Shown one piece after another: positions 42,385 to 50,640 of a DNA stretch of 64,000 bases; position 1 is the stretch's first letter; the number at the start of each line of letters is the position of its first letter. Position numbers and translations under genes: made by a program. The notes under the pieces were generated by a model. It did no database searches, was not told the DNA's origin, and saw nothing but the letters and a program-made list of their open reading frames with translations. Origin of the DNA: Bacteroidales bacterium H5 (lineage in GTDB: Bacteria; Bacteroidota; Bacteroidia; Bacteroidales; Muribaculaceae); the NCBI GenBank assembly GCA_001701225.1, contig DAAQ01000028.1, forward strand, positions 132,400 to 196,399, read 5' to 3'.

Positions 42385-44010
42385 CTACTTGATCGGGGGA
42401 AGCTTTGCGGCGTTAGGCGAGCGTATGCGCAGTATGCGCGCCACGGTGGGCGCTATGGCACGGGCGTCGACGGTGCGGGTGAGTGTGGCCGGTTCGACGT
42501 CGGGAGCCATGATATATACGGGCGATGTCGTGGCCTGCCATCTCACCACAGGCAGGCGTGTCTCGCCAAGGTTCTCGTCTGCATCGTCGTCGCCGTCAGA
42601 TATTTCCCATCCGGGATTTACGGTGACGAGCAGGTCGCCCGCTGAGGGCGAATATATGTTGCGCTCGAGGGCGGCGGGGTTGTCGCCGGCACGACGGGCA
42701 AGTATGTCGTCTATGGTGTAGACCTCGCTCACTCCGGCCATACGGCTCAGAAAATCGGCACATTCGCTGCGCAGGGTGGCAATCTCGATGCCCCTCTCCT
42801 TGGCCAGGTTGCGGTTGAGGTGGAAGAATCCGTTATAATATCCGTTGACCCATTCGCCGTTGCCGTGGATGGCCATCAGGTAGACGTTGAGCAGCGATAC
42901 GGCCTTGCGGGGCGAGAATGTCCCCGAGGGTATGGCCCACCGTTCCTCGTCGCGCTTGCCGCCGCTCGGGGCGGGTGTTCCGGCTATGAAGAGCAGGGTC
43001 GAGTCCATGCCGGGTCCCTTCTCGATGGCGCGTATCAGGTTGGCTATCTCGCCGTCCAGGCGCACGTATGCGTCCATGGTCTCGATGCGGTTGTCGGCCT
43101 CGCGTCCGTAGAGATAGGGCGAGAGGTCGAACCCCACGCTTATCATGTCGGTGACTGCCTTCTTGCCCAGAGGTATCGACGTGATGAGGTCGGCCGCGGT
43201 GGCGGCTATCTCGCGGTTGCCGGGTGCCGAACTCTTGAAGGCCTTGAACCTGTCGGCGTCGCGCGAGGGGAATGTATGGCGGAAGGGATAGAGTTTCTTG
43301 TATTCGGGCAGGTCGGGATAGAGGTCGAGACACAGCGCGGGCTCCCAGGCCATGGTATCGAGGCGCGAGCCGAGGGTAAGTCCCACGTTGCGCCGCGCGA
43401 TGGCTGTCGGTGTCTCGCGGAAATGTGTCGCCGAGGTCCATTTGCCGTCGACATCGCTTATCCAGAATGCCGAGTTTCCGGCATGTCCTCCCAGTATGAC
43501 GGCTACCTGCGGGTCGGCAGCGAGGGCGTGGACTGTGCCAAGGCCACCGTCGGCGATGCGGATCTCGTCAGAGAGGGTCGATACCAGCAGACGCCCCGGT
43601 GTGAGGTCGCGGTCGGTATATGTCCCCGCAAGCTCGGTCGGGAGTAGGGCGGGGATGTCGGTGCGTGTGGTGGCGTTCCAGACACGGGCCGAGGGGACTC
43701 CGTTGACACCCGGAGCGGCCCCTGTCACCAGCATGGCGGTGGCTGCGGTGGCATCTATGCCGGGGCCATAGTCGACATTCTCTATCGAGAGTCCCTGAGA
43801 TATGATGCGGTTGAATCCGTCCGGCCCGAAATTGGAGCGGAGCAGGTCGACATAGTCGGCGGAGAGCCCCTTCACAAAAATCCCCACCACCAGCTTGGGG
43901 CGGGGCGAGGGTGCCTTGGGGCCTGATGTGGCCGCAGCAATGCCCATGGTCACCATCGAGGCAACCAGAACACAGGCAAGACGTGATGAAATGGGCGATT
44001 TGCGCGACAC
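42385..44010 (-). CDS. secreted alkaline-phosphatase-fold protein lacking metal ligands
   Basis: The 541-residue protein has an N-terminal signal segment (about 10-28) and aligns by eye with type I phosphodiesterase / alkaline phosphatase proteins: VVGIFVKGLSADYVDLL, GPGIDATAATAMLVTGAAPGVNGV, IPSGTFSPRKAVSLLNVYLMA. The residues that bind metal in active relatives are missing. The first Asp is Lys47, the Asp and His of the usual TDYxGHxxGP segment are absent from FDLSPYLYG, and the usual ADHG motif is AGTPAP. It is therefore probably a pseudoenzyme, binding or structural. It lies between the DUF4105 gene and secA. Confidence 0.8.
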   Translation of the reverse strand: MSRKSPISSRLACVLVASMVTMGIAAATSGPKAPSPRPKLVVGIFVKGLSADYVDLLRSNFGPDGFNRIISQGLSIENVDYGPGIDATAATAMLVTGAAPGVNGVPSARVWNATTRTDIPALLPTELAGTYTDRDLTPGRLLVSTLSDEIRIADGGLGTVHALAADPQVAVILGGHAGNSAFWISDVDGKWTSATHFRETPTAIARRNVGLTLGSRLDTMAWEPALCLDLYPDLPEYKKLYPFRHTFPSRDADRFKAFKSSAPGNREIAATAADLITSIPLGKKAVTDMISVGFDLSPYLYGREADNRIETMDAYVRLDGEIANLIRAIEKGPGMDSTLLFIAGTPAPSGGKRDEERWAIPSGTFSPRKAVSLLNVYLMAIHGNGEWVNGYYNGFFHLNRNLAKERGIEIATLRSECADFLSRMAGVSEVYTIDDILARRAGDNPAALERNIYSPSAGDLLVTVNPGWEISDGDDDADENLGETRLPVVRWQATTSPVYIMAPDVEPATLTRTVDARAIAPTVARILRIRSPNAAKLPPIK

Positions 44011-44031
44011 TGGGTGATATTTTGTGGGGTC

Positions 44032-44078
44032 TAGTTGGACTGGTTTTTCTAGTTGAACTAGAAAAACCAGTCCAACTA
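44032..44078. repeat. perfect 21-bp inverted repeat
   Basis: TAGTTGGACTGGTTTTTCTA begins the left arm (44032-44052); the right arm at 44058-44078 is its exact reverse complement around TTGAA. It lies between the phosphatase-fold gene start and the DUF4105 stop. Related sequence (TAGTTGGACTAGTTGAACTG) occurs at 47227-47246 within coding DNA. Confidence 0.85.
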
Positions 44079-44094
44079 TTCCTCAACTATAACG

Positions 44095-45267
44095 TCAACC
44101 CCTGCGGTTTTGTTTGATTGCGGCTGCCGCGCGCAGAGCCGAGGCGGCCATGAGCGGTATGAAAGCCGGGTTTGGCGACTGGACTCCGAGTGCGAAGAGC
44201 ACCCCGAGCACTATCAGGAGTGCAAAGTTAACACTTTGATAGCAAAACTCCAAGCGTTTCCCCTTTTTTAGCCAGGGAGCCACCGCGCCGATGAGGCACA
44301 AAGGGTTCAGCCAGAGATATAGCCAGTTGGGCGAGGTAGCCTCGTGGACCGAGACAAAGATGAGGAATGTCAGCAGCAATCCTTCGAGGCCCATGATGCC
44401 GAAATAGATGGTATCGAACCACCTGCCCCAGCGCGTGATGCCGCGCATCTGCAATATGGTGACGGTGAAGGCGATGGCGAACACCACCCATCCCCAGAAT
44501 AGCGGGGACAGCACCGTAGGGGTGGGCCCAAGCGATGCCGAGGGGGTGTCAGGGCCTCCGACGAGCCATTGCGACGAGCTCACGACAGGTGCGCCCGAAG
44601 GGAATGTGGCTCCGGCCAGCATGTCGGCAAGCATGACGGGCGCAAACGACGCCTCGCGCTCGCTGACGATGCGGTCTATCCCCGAACCCAGGGCCGTGTC
44701 TATGCCGAACTGATACCAGGGATAGTTGGCGTGGAAATGGCGCATGGCGTTGCGGAACGTGTTGCGCTCTGACGCGGGGACCCGCGGCGACGACAGGGTG
44801 AGGGTGTCGCCGACAGCCTTCTCTATGAGCGCCAAGGGACGTGTGGCGCAGTTGTCGAGTACATAGTTGTAGCGGTAGACGCGGTTCTCGGGGAGGAGAT
44901 TCTCTGAGATAAGCTCTATCAGCCTCTCGGTCTGCAGCGAGTCGAGCGCAAGTGTCTGCTCGAACACCGCGCGTCCGTCATGCCGGTATGACTGCAGGAA
45001 GAGCGACGTGGGGAATGCGGCCGCGAGATAGTCGGTCTCACCCTTGACGAAACGGTAGACGAACCCGGGGGAGTTGAAATCGAACACTCCCCAGTTGACG
45101 GTCATGTCCGCCCCGTTGTCAAACTGTACCCTCAGCCCCGTATGGCCCTCGAGCTCATAGATGTCGCTGCCCTCCATGCAGGTGAGCAGTGACACCGTGG
45201 CCCGCGGGGCTGCGTATGCCGTCAGCGAGATGAGGGCGACAAGGAGGGTGATATATATGTGTCTCAT
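44095..45267 (-). CDS. DUF4105 membrane protein
   Basis: The 390-residue protein starts at MRHIYITLLVALISLTAYA, whose ATG overlaps the mutL stop (ATGA); an upstream frame extension overlaps mutL and is not coding. The periplasmic N-terminal half has CMEGSDIYELEGHTGLRV, VNWGVFDFNSPGF and YNYVLDNCATRPL, the conserved His/Cys pattern of DUF4105 (Lnb-like) proteins. The C-terminal half has about five membrane helices. The role in the envelope is unknown. It is the last gene of the surA operon. Confidence 0.88.
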   Translation of the reverse strand: MRHIYITLLVALISLTAYAAPRATVSLLTCMEGSDIYELEGHTGLRVQFDNGADMTVNWGVFDFNSPGFVYRFVKGETDYLAAAFPTSLFLQSYRHDGRAVFEQTLALDSLQTERLIELISENLLPENRVYRYNYVLDNCATRPLALIEKAVGDTLTLSSPRVPASERNTFRNAMRHFHANYPWYQFGIDTALGSGIDRIVSEREASFAPVMLADMLAGATFPSGAPVVSSSQWLVGGPDTPSASLGPTPTVLSPLFWGWVVFAIAFTVTILQMRGITRWGRWFDTIYFGIMGLEGLLLTFLIFVSVHEATSPNWLYLWLNPLCLIGAVAPWLKKGKRLEFCYQSVNFALLIVLGVLFALGVQSPNPAFIPLMAASALRAAAAIKQNRRG

Positions 45268-47174
45268 CCTAATATGCGGTTGAAATAGTCGCCCGGAATT
45301 ATGGCGAAGATATTTTTGCCGTCGGGGGTCATGGCCGGGGAGGTGCAGCGGAACAGGTCGGCTATCAGCCTGTCCATCTCGGCGGTCGAGAGGATGCGCC
45401 CCCGCCGAATTGCGCCCGAGCGGGCCATTGACAGCGCAAGCCGCTCGTGCAGTGTGGAGGCCACCTCCTGCCCGGTGTCGACCACGCTCTCTATGAGGTC
45501 TTCGACCAGGGCGCGTGGCGATGTGTCCTTGAGCAGAGACGGAACACCGTCGATGCTCCATGTGGTGCCTCCGCGGTGGGTGATGACAAATCCAAGCTCG
45601 CGCATGCGGGGCGAGATGTCGGTCAGCACCTCGTGGCTGCGGGGCGACAGCTCAAGCACGTCGGGGAACATCGTGGCCTGTGCCACGAAGGCCTCTTCCG
45701 AAGCGCGGTTCATATAGCTGTCATACAGCACCCTGACATGGGCGCGGTGCTGGTCTATCACCATCAGGCCTCCCTGCGAGGGGGTGAGGATGTATGCCCC
45801 TCCGAACTGCTGGGTGAAGAGTGTCGCCTCGTCGGGAGCGGTGTCGAGCCCCTCGAGTCCCGGCGCGGTGCCTGACTCCGGGTCTGACGGGTCCGGGTCG
45901 AGGGTGTTGATGCGGCTCTCGACCATCGTGGCCAGCCCCTCGTCGCGCTTGCGCACGAAATCGTCGTATAGTTTCTCCCAGTCGTTGACCGAGACCGTGG
46001 GGCGGGGCGATGCCGTGCGCCTCGGGCGCCTCTCGGGGAAGAACTCCGAAGCCGGGGGGACAAGCTCGGCGCCGAATGGATTGTATCCGTCGTCTATCTC
46101 GACATCGTGGGTGGCTGTGGCATCGGGGTTGAAGACAGGTATCTCGGGGGCGTCGTCTACATCGAAATCTATGGCCGGGGCGGCGTTGAACCGTCCGAGC
46201 GAGTCGCGTATGGCGGCGGTGAGTATCTGCCAGATGGCCTGTTCGTTCTCGAACTTTATCTCGTTCTTGGTGGGATGTATGTTGACGTCGATTGTCTCGG
46301 GGTCGACACGCAGGCTTATGAAATAGTTCGGCTGCTCGTCGGCGGGTATCAGACGCTCGTAGCACTGCATCACGGCCTTGTGGAAATAGGGATGGCGCAT
46401 GTTGCGCCCGTTGACCATGAAATATTGCAGCGGATTGCGCTTGCGGGCGTTGGCCGGGAGTCCGACGAATCCGTTGACGCTGACGATCGACGTGTCTGTC
46501 TCTATGGGTATGAGCTGCTTGTCGAGGTTCTTGCCGAACAGTTCGCAGATGCGTTGTTTCATTGACCCGCGCCGCAGCGAGTGCAGCGTCACGTCATTGT
46601 GCACCAGCGTGAAGTCGACGGCGATGTTGACGAGTGCAAGCCGCTCGAACTCGCGCATGATGGCACTGAGCTCCACGGAGTCCTTCTTGAGGAACTTGCG
46701 GCGTGCCGGGACGTTGAAGAATATGTTCTTGACCATCATGTTCGAGCCGGGCACGCAGGCCTCGGGCTCCTGGCTCTCGACCTTGGAGCCGTTGATGACG
46801 ATGCGTGTGCCCACCGACGCCCCTTTCTGCATGGTGCGCAGGTCAATCTGGGCTATGGCTGCAATGGATGCCAGAGCCTCGCCGCGGAATCCCATCGTGT
46901 GTAGCGCGAAGAGGTCGTCGGCCTGGCGTATCTTTGATGTGGCGTGCCGCTCGAAGGCCAGTCGCGCGTCTGTGTCGCTCATGCCGCAGCCGTTGTCGAC
47001 AACCTGTATCAGCGTGCGCCCCGCGTCCTTGAGCACTATCGTCACCGAGGTGGCCCCGGCGTCGATAGAGTTCTCGACAAGCTCCTTGATGACAGACGCC
47101 GGCCTCTGTATCACCTCACCGGCGGCAATCTGGTTGGCCACAGAATCGGGAAGAAGACGGATTATGTCACTCAT
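45264..47174 (-). CDS. mutL: DNA mismatch repair protein MutL
   Basis: MutL couples mismatch recognition to strand removal. The 636-residue protein has the GHKL ATPase motifs VIKELVENSIDAGAT, VDNGCGM and MGFRGEALASIAA, the linker, and a C-terminal dimerisation domain. The nuclease motif DQHA(X)2E(X)4E is altered to DQHRAHVRVLYD, and the zinc CPHGRP motif is absent (SPAMTPDGKNIF), so this MutL probably lacks endonuclease activity. It overlaps ostA by 4 nt upstream and DUF4105 by 4 nt downstream. Confidence 0.96.
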   Translation of the reverse strand: MSDIIRLLPDSVANQIAAGEVIQRPASVIKELVENSIDAGATSVTIVLKDAGRTLIQVVDNGCGMSDTDARLAFERHATSKIRQADDLFALHTMGFRGEALASIAAIAQIDLRTMQKGASVGTRIVINGSKVESQEPEACVPGSNMMVKNIFFNVPARRKFLKKDSVELSAIMREFERLALVNIAVDFTLVHNDVTLHSLRRGSMKQRICELFGKNLDKQLIPIETDTSIVSVNGFVGLPANARKRNPLQYFMVNGRNMRHPYFHKAVMQCYERLIPADEQPNYFISLRVDPETIDVNIHPTKNEIKFENEQAIWQILTAAIRDSLGRFNAAPAIDFDVDDAPEIPVFNPDATATHDVEIDDGYNPFGAELVPPASEFFPERRPRRTASPRPTVSVNDWEKLYDDFVRKRDEGLATMVESRINTLDPDPSDPESGTAPGLEGLDTAPDEATLFTQQFGGAYILTPSQGGLMVIDQHRAHVRVLYDSYMNRASEEAFVAQATMFPDVLELSPRSHEVLTDISPRMRELGFVITHRGGTTWSIDGVPSLLKDTSPRALVEDLIESVVDTGQEVASTLHERLALSMARSGAIRRGRILSTAEMDRLIADLFRCTSPAMTPDGKNIFAIIPGDYFNRILG

Positions 47175-49006
47175 GGCAGTGGAATTGAGTCGGGTTGGAT
47201 TGAAAGCGGGATTGAGTCGGGGAGGGTAGTTGGACTAGTTGAACTGGAAGAACTGGAAGAGTTTTCTGTGTTGCTCACCGGGAGTGCCGGGGGCTTGGGG
47301 CGCCCGGTGGCCTGTCCGCGCACCGTGAGGGCGTCCTTGCGCATCTTGCCCAGGATGCTCTGGCTCTTCAGTGTCTCCATCTCGGGAGGATAGACAAACA
47401 CATCGTCCGGCGAGAGGGGGCGCAACGGCCCGTACCAGCGGAATTTGGGCAGGAAATATGACGACCGCTTGGCCAGATACAGCGGTGTGACCTTGCCTGT
47501 GGTCTGAGGCCACATCTTCAGGTGGCTTATGTCGCCGTCCTTGAAATGTGCGTCCATATACGAACTCTCCGTAAACGAGAACTTGTTGTATGTCGAGTCA
47601 TTCTCCATCGGGAACATTATCACCTGCACGCTACCCTCGACATACACCCTCTCGACCACTGTGTCGGCCATCCATGCCGTCATGTCGGAGCCTGTTATCT
47701 GGTTATAGCAGTCCTCGCCGATGTGCTGCGACACCAGTCCCACCTCGGGGAGGCGGGCCCAGTCGACGGTCGAGTCTGACATGTGGACATAGACCACATT
47801 GCCCACTATCTGCTTGTCGCCGTTCCAGATGATGGGATTGTAGTACATATAGAGTATCGAGTCGCGCTCGACCATGCTCATCGAGTCGCAGAGTCCCTGG
47901 ACGTCGCGGCGGAAGAACCTCACGCGCCTGAACGCATCGGTGACCCTGGTCGAGTCCGAGTACATGCGGGCCGTGATGGTGTCGGCGTGAAGATAGAGGG
48001 TGTCGGGGCGCGAGTACTCGAGGGCCAGGGCGTTGCCGGTGACAAACGCGCTGTCGGCCAGCTCGTCATAGAACCCGTAGTCACCTATTATAGATGACTT
48101 GCCCGCCGAGTCGGTGAGGACCATATTGCCGAATGCCTCGCCGAATCCGTTGTTGCGGTCGTAGAACAGAGTGTCGCCCGTCAGGGTGTTGCCCCTCCAG
48201 GTGTGTACCGTCGACCTCTGGAACAGGTCGGCTATCCCGGTGCGGGTATAGTAGAAACCCGACGACGAATTTATCTCGCCATCCTTGCTCAGTATCTGTG
48301 TGGGGCATAGCAGCTCGGCTATGCCGGTGTCCGTATTGTATGCCAGCGAGTCGGTGTACATCCTCAGCGTGTCCCCCTCGCGCGGGCCGGTGAGATGTAC
48401 GTCCATATAGAAATATGAGTCCTTGGTGGAGGGATAGTAATATCCCTGCTGCGACACGAGGGTGTTCTGCTTGTCAGTGAGGGTACCCCCTACCATATAA
48501 TATCCCACATCCTCGACCATGTCATAGAAGAAGACGGGTGTCGTCAGCGACACGTCGCGGTTGATGAGGCGCACATTCTTGCCGGGATATGCCCGCAGCT
48601 CGGCAATCTCGGTGGTGCCGTCATAGAATAGCTCGTCGCCATACACGAAGAGGGTATCGCCCTGCTCCATGCGCACGTTGTCGAAGGCGTCGAGCGAGGA
48701 TGTCTTCTCGTTGAACCTCGCCGAGTCGCAATACATGAACATGTCTCCCTTGCGGAACTGCACGTTGCCTACCAGTATCTGTATGTCAGAGTCGCGGCGC
48801 TGATCGGTCATCAGCCTGTCGGCATACTCGATGAAGACCTTGCCCGGCTGATGGCGGTCGGCCAGGGGTATGGTGGGACGCACCCGGTGGCTCTTGGCCG
48901 CCGCGCGCGGAGCCTTGGCCTCGGACGGAGGTGCGGGCCATGCGGCCACCATGGCAGGGAGCCACAGCGTCAGCGCGGCCAGTATCACTATCAGGGGATG
49001 TCTCAT
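47171..49006 (-). CDS. OstA-like (LptA/LptD N-domain) envelope protein
   Basis: The 611-residue protein has a signal peptide (about 1-23) and is built of OstA beta-jellyroll repeats, for example ILVGNVQFRKGDMFMYCDSARF, GDTLFVYGDELFYDGTTEIAEL and NTLTGDTLFYDRNNGFGEAFGN. OstA domains bridge LPS across the periplasm, so a part in LPS transport is likely, but it is not a classical LptD barrel. The C-terminus is Ser/Thr/Pro-rich and partly derived from an intergenic repeat sequence. It sits between surA (19-nt gap) and mutL (4-nt overlap). Confidence 0.85.
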   Translation of the reverse strand: MRHPLIVILAALTLWLPAMVAAWPAPPSEAKAPRAAAKSHRVRPTIPLADRHQPGKVFIEYADRLMTDQRRDSDIQILVGNVQFRKGDMFMYCDSARFNEKTSSLDAFDNVRMEQGDTLFVYGDELFYDGTTEIAELRAYPGKNVRLINRDVSLTTPVFFYDMVEDVGYYMVGGTLTDKQNTLVSQQGYYYPSTKDSYFYMDVHLTGPREGDTLRMYTDSLAYNTDTGIAELLCPTQILSKDGEINSSSGFYYTRTGIADLFQRSTVHTWRGNTLTGDTLFYDRNNGFGEAFGNMVLTDSAGKSSIIGDYGFYDELADSAFVTGNALALEYSRPDTLYLHADTITARMYSDSTRVTDAFRRVRFFRRDVQGLCDSMSMVERDSILYMYYNPIIWNGDKQIVGNVVYVHMSDSTVDWARLPEVGLVSQHIGEDCYNQITGSDMTAWMADTVVERVYVEGSVQVIMFPMENDSTYNKFSFTESSYMDAHFKDGDISHLKMWPQTTGKVTPLYLAKRSSYFLPKFRWYGPLRPLSPDDVFVYPPEMETLKSQSILGKMRKDALTVRGQATGRPKPPALPVSNTENSSSSSSSTSPTTLPDSIPLSIQPDSIPLP

Positions 49007-49025
49007 CGCTCGTTGTCTGCGGCGT

Positions 49026-50426
49026 TTACTTTTTGCCGGACGGCTGCTCGTTCTTTATCCATCCCGAGTGGGTGAAGTCGCAGTTGCGCCAGCCCTCCTC
49101 GATACGGACGTATGTCGATTTGATTTTGTCGGCCAGCCACTTGTCTAGTATCTCCTTGCGGCGTGCCTGCTCGTAGAGGTTCTTTATCAGCTGATAGTCG
49201 TCAGACAGGTTGGCGCGGTGGCCCGGGATACGTGATGTCAGCTTGACCATGGCCACGATGTCCTGGGTGGTCTTGGGGTCTTTCATTATGAACGCCTGCG
49301 ACACGTCGCCCGGCTGCATGTCGTTGACTACTTTGGCCACCTCCTGGGGCAGGTCAGACATCTCGAAACGCGATGTGCTGTAGTTGGCAGACATCTCGTT
49401 GCTGTTCACCATCACGCCACGGTTCTTGTTGGTGGTCTTGTCGTTCGAGATTATCGACACGGCATCCTCGAAGGTAAATTTCTTCTCGTCGACCATGTCG
49501 TGGCGCACGGTGTCGAGACGGTTGACGGCCTCGATGAGGTCTGCCTCTGCCACACGGGGCTTGAGCAGTATGTGGCGCACGTTCACACGGTCGCCGCGCT
49601 TCTCGATGAGCTGGATGATGTGGTATCCGTATTCGGTCTCGACAATCTTCGAGACCTTCTTGGGATCATTGAGGTTGAAGGCGACTGCAGCGAACTCGGG
49701 CACGAACTGTCCGCGGCCCGAAAAACCGAGCTCACCGCCGCGGTTGGCCGACCCGGGGTCCTCCGAATAGAGGATGGCCAGTGTCGAGAACTCGCTTTCG
49801 CCGCGTGTCACGCGGTCGGCATAGTCGCGCAGGCGTGCCTTGACGTTCTCTATCTCCTCGCGCGGTATGGCGGGGGCCACTGTCAGTATCTGCACCTCGA
49901 CCTGCAGGGGCACATAGGGTATGCTGTCCTCGGGCAGGCGGTCGAAATAGCGGCGTATCTCCGTGGGGGTCGACGCGATGTCCTTGGTGAGGTTGCGCTG
50001 CACGGTCTGCACCTTCTGGCGGTTGGCTATCATGTCGTGATACTGGGTCCTGAGCGCGGGGATAGGCTTGTTGAAATACTGCTCGACCTTCTCTTTAGAG
50101 CCGAGCTGGTTGATGAGGAAGTTTATCTGTGACTCCACCTGCTGCATCACCATACCCTCGGACACCTCGACGGTGTCCATCTCGGCCTGGTGCAGATACA
50201 GCTTCTCGACAGCCATCTGCTCGGGTATCACGCAATAGGGGTCGCCGTTGATGGGAGCTTTCTCGTAGAGCATGCTCTGATAGGTGTCCTCGACCTCTGA
50301 TTTCCATATCGGGGTGTCGCCGACGACCCATACGACCTCTTCGGCTACGTTGTCGACGGCGGCCACGGCGGTGGCGGCACATATCAGCGCGATGGCGCCT
50401 GAGATGAGTATATTCTTTATTTTCAC
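49026..50426 (-). CDS. surA: periplasmic peptidyl-prolyl isomerase SurA
   Basis: SurA chaperones outer-membrane proteins in the periplasm. I place the start at GTG 50426, giving 466 residues with the signal peptide KIKNILISGAIALICAATAVAA; no ATG gives a sensible N-terminus. After the chaperone domain (VWVVGDTPIWKSEVEDTY onward) is one parvulin domain (EFSTLAILYSEDPGSANRGGELGFSGRGQFVPEF, about 190-280) followed by a degenerate second (VRHILLKPRV). It heads an operon with ostA, mutL and DUF4105, with a -7 box at 50471-50478. Confidence 0.92.
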   Translation of the reverse strand: MKIKNILISGAIALICAATAVAAVDNVAEEVVWVVGDTPIWKSEVEDTYQSMLYEKAPINGDPYCVIPEQMAVEKLYLHQAEMDTVEVSEGMVMQQVESQINFLINQLGSKEKVEQYFNKPIPALRTQYHDMIANRQKVQTVQRNLTKDIASTPTEIRRYFDRLPEDSIPYVPLQVEVQILTVAPAIPREEIENVKARLRDYADRVTRGESEFSTLAILYSEDPGSANRGGELGFSGRGQFVPEFAAVAFNLNDPKKVSKIVETEYGYHIIQLIEKRGDRVNVRHILLKPRVAEADLIEAVNRLDTVRHDMVDEKKFTFEDAVSIISNDKTTNKNRGVMVNSNEMSANYSTSRFEMSDLPQEVAKVVNDMQPGDVSQAFIMKDPKTTQDIVAMVKLTSRIPGHRANLSDDYQLIKNLYEQARRKEILDKWLADKIKSTYVRIEEGWRNCDFTHSGWIKNEQPSGKK

Positions 50427-50470
50427 TTTGTTGCGGTGATTGATGGATGAATTACGGATATATTCGGCTT

Positions 50471-50478
50471 CAAAGTTA
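50471..50478 (-). promoter_or_regulatory. -7 box of the surA operon
   Basis: Reads TAACTTTG on the minus strand, 44 nt upstream of the GTG start, which supports that start. Confidence 0.6.
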
Positions 50479-50604
50479 CGAAAAATCCGCCAAAACCGCG
50501 TATTAAAAAGGGTTAAGTCCGATTTTACCCTCATTTTCGGGCTGTCTGGGCCGTTTTTACGGTCGTTTGGGTGGATTTTACCATTCTGTTTCATGATTAT
50601 GCGG

Positions 50605-50612
50605 TAATTTTG
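50605..50612 (+). promoter_or_regulatory. -7 box of the pectin esterase operon
   Basis: TAATTTTG, 28 nt upstream of the ATG at 50641. Confidence 0.6.
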
Positions 50613-50640
50613 CAACATCAATTTAACCCGAAACAGACCC

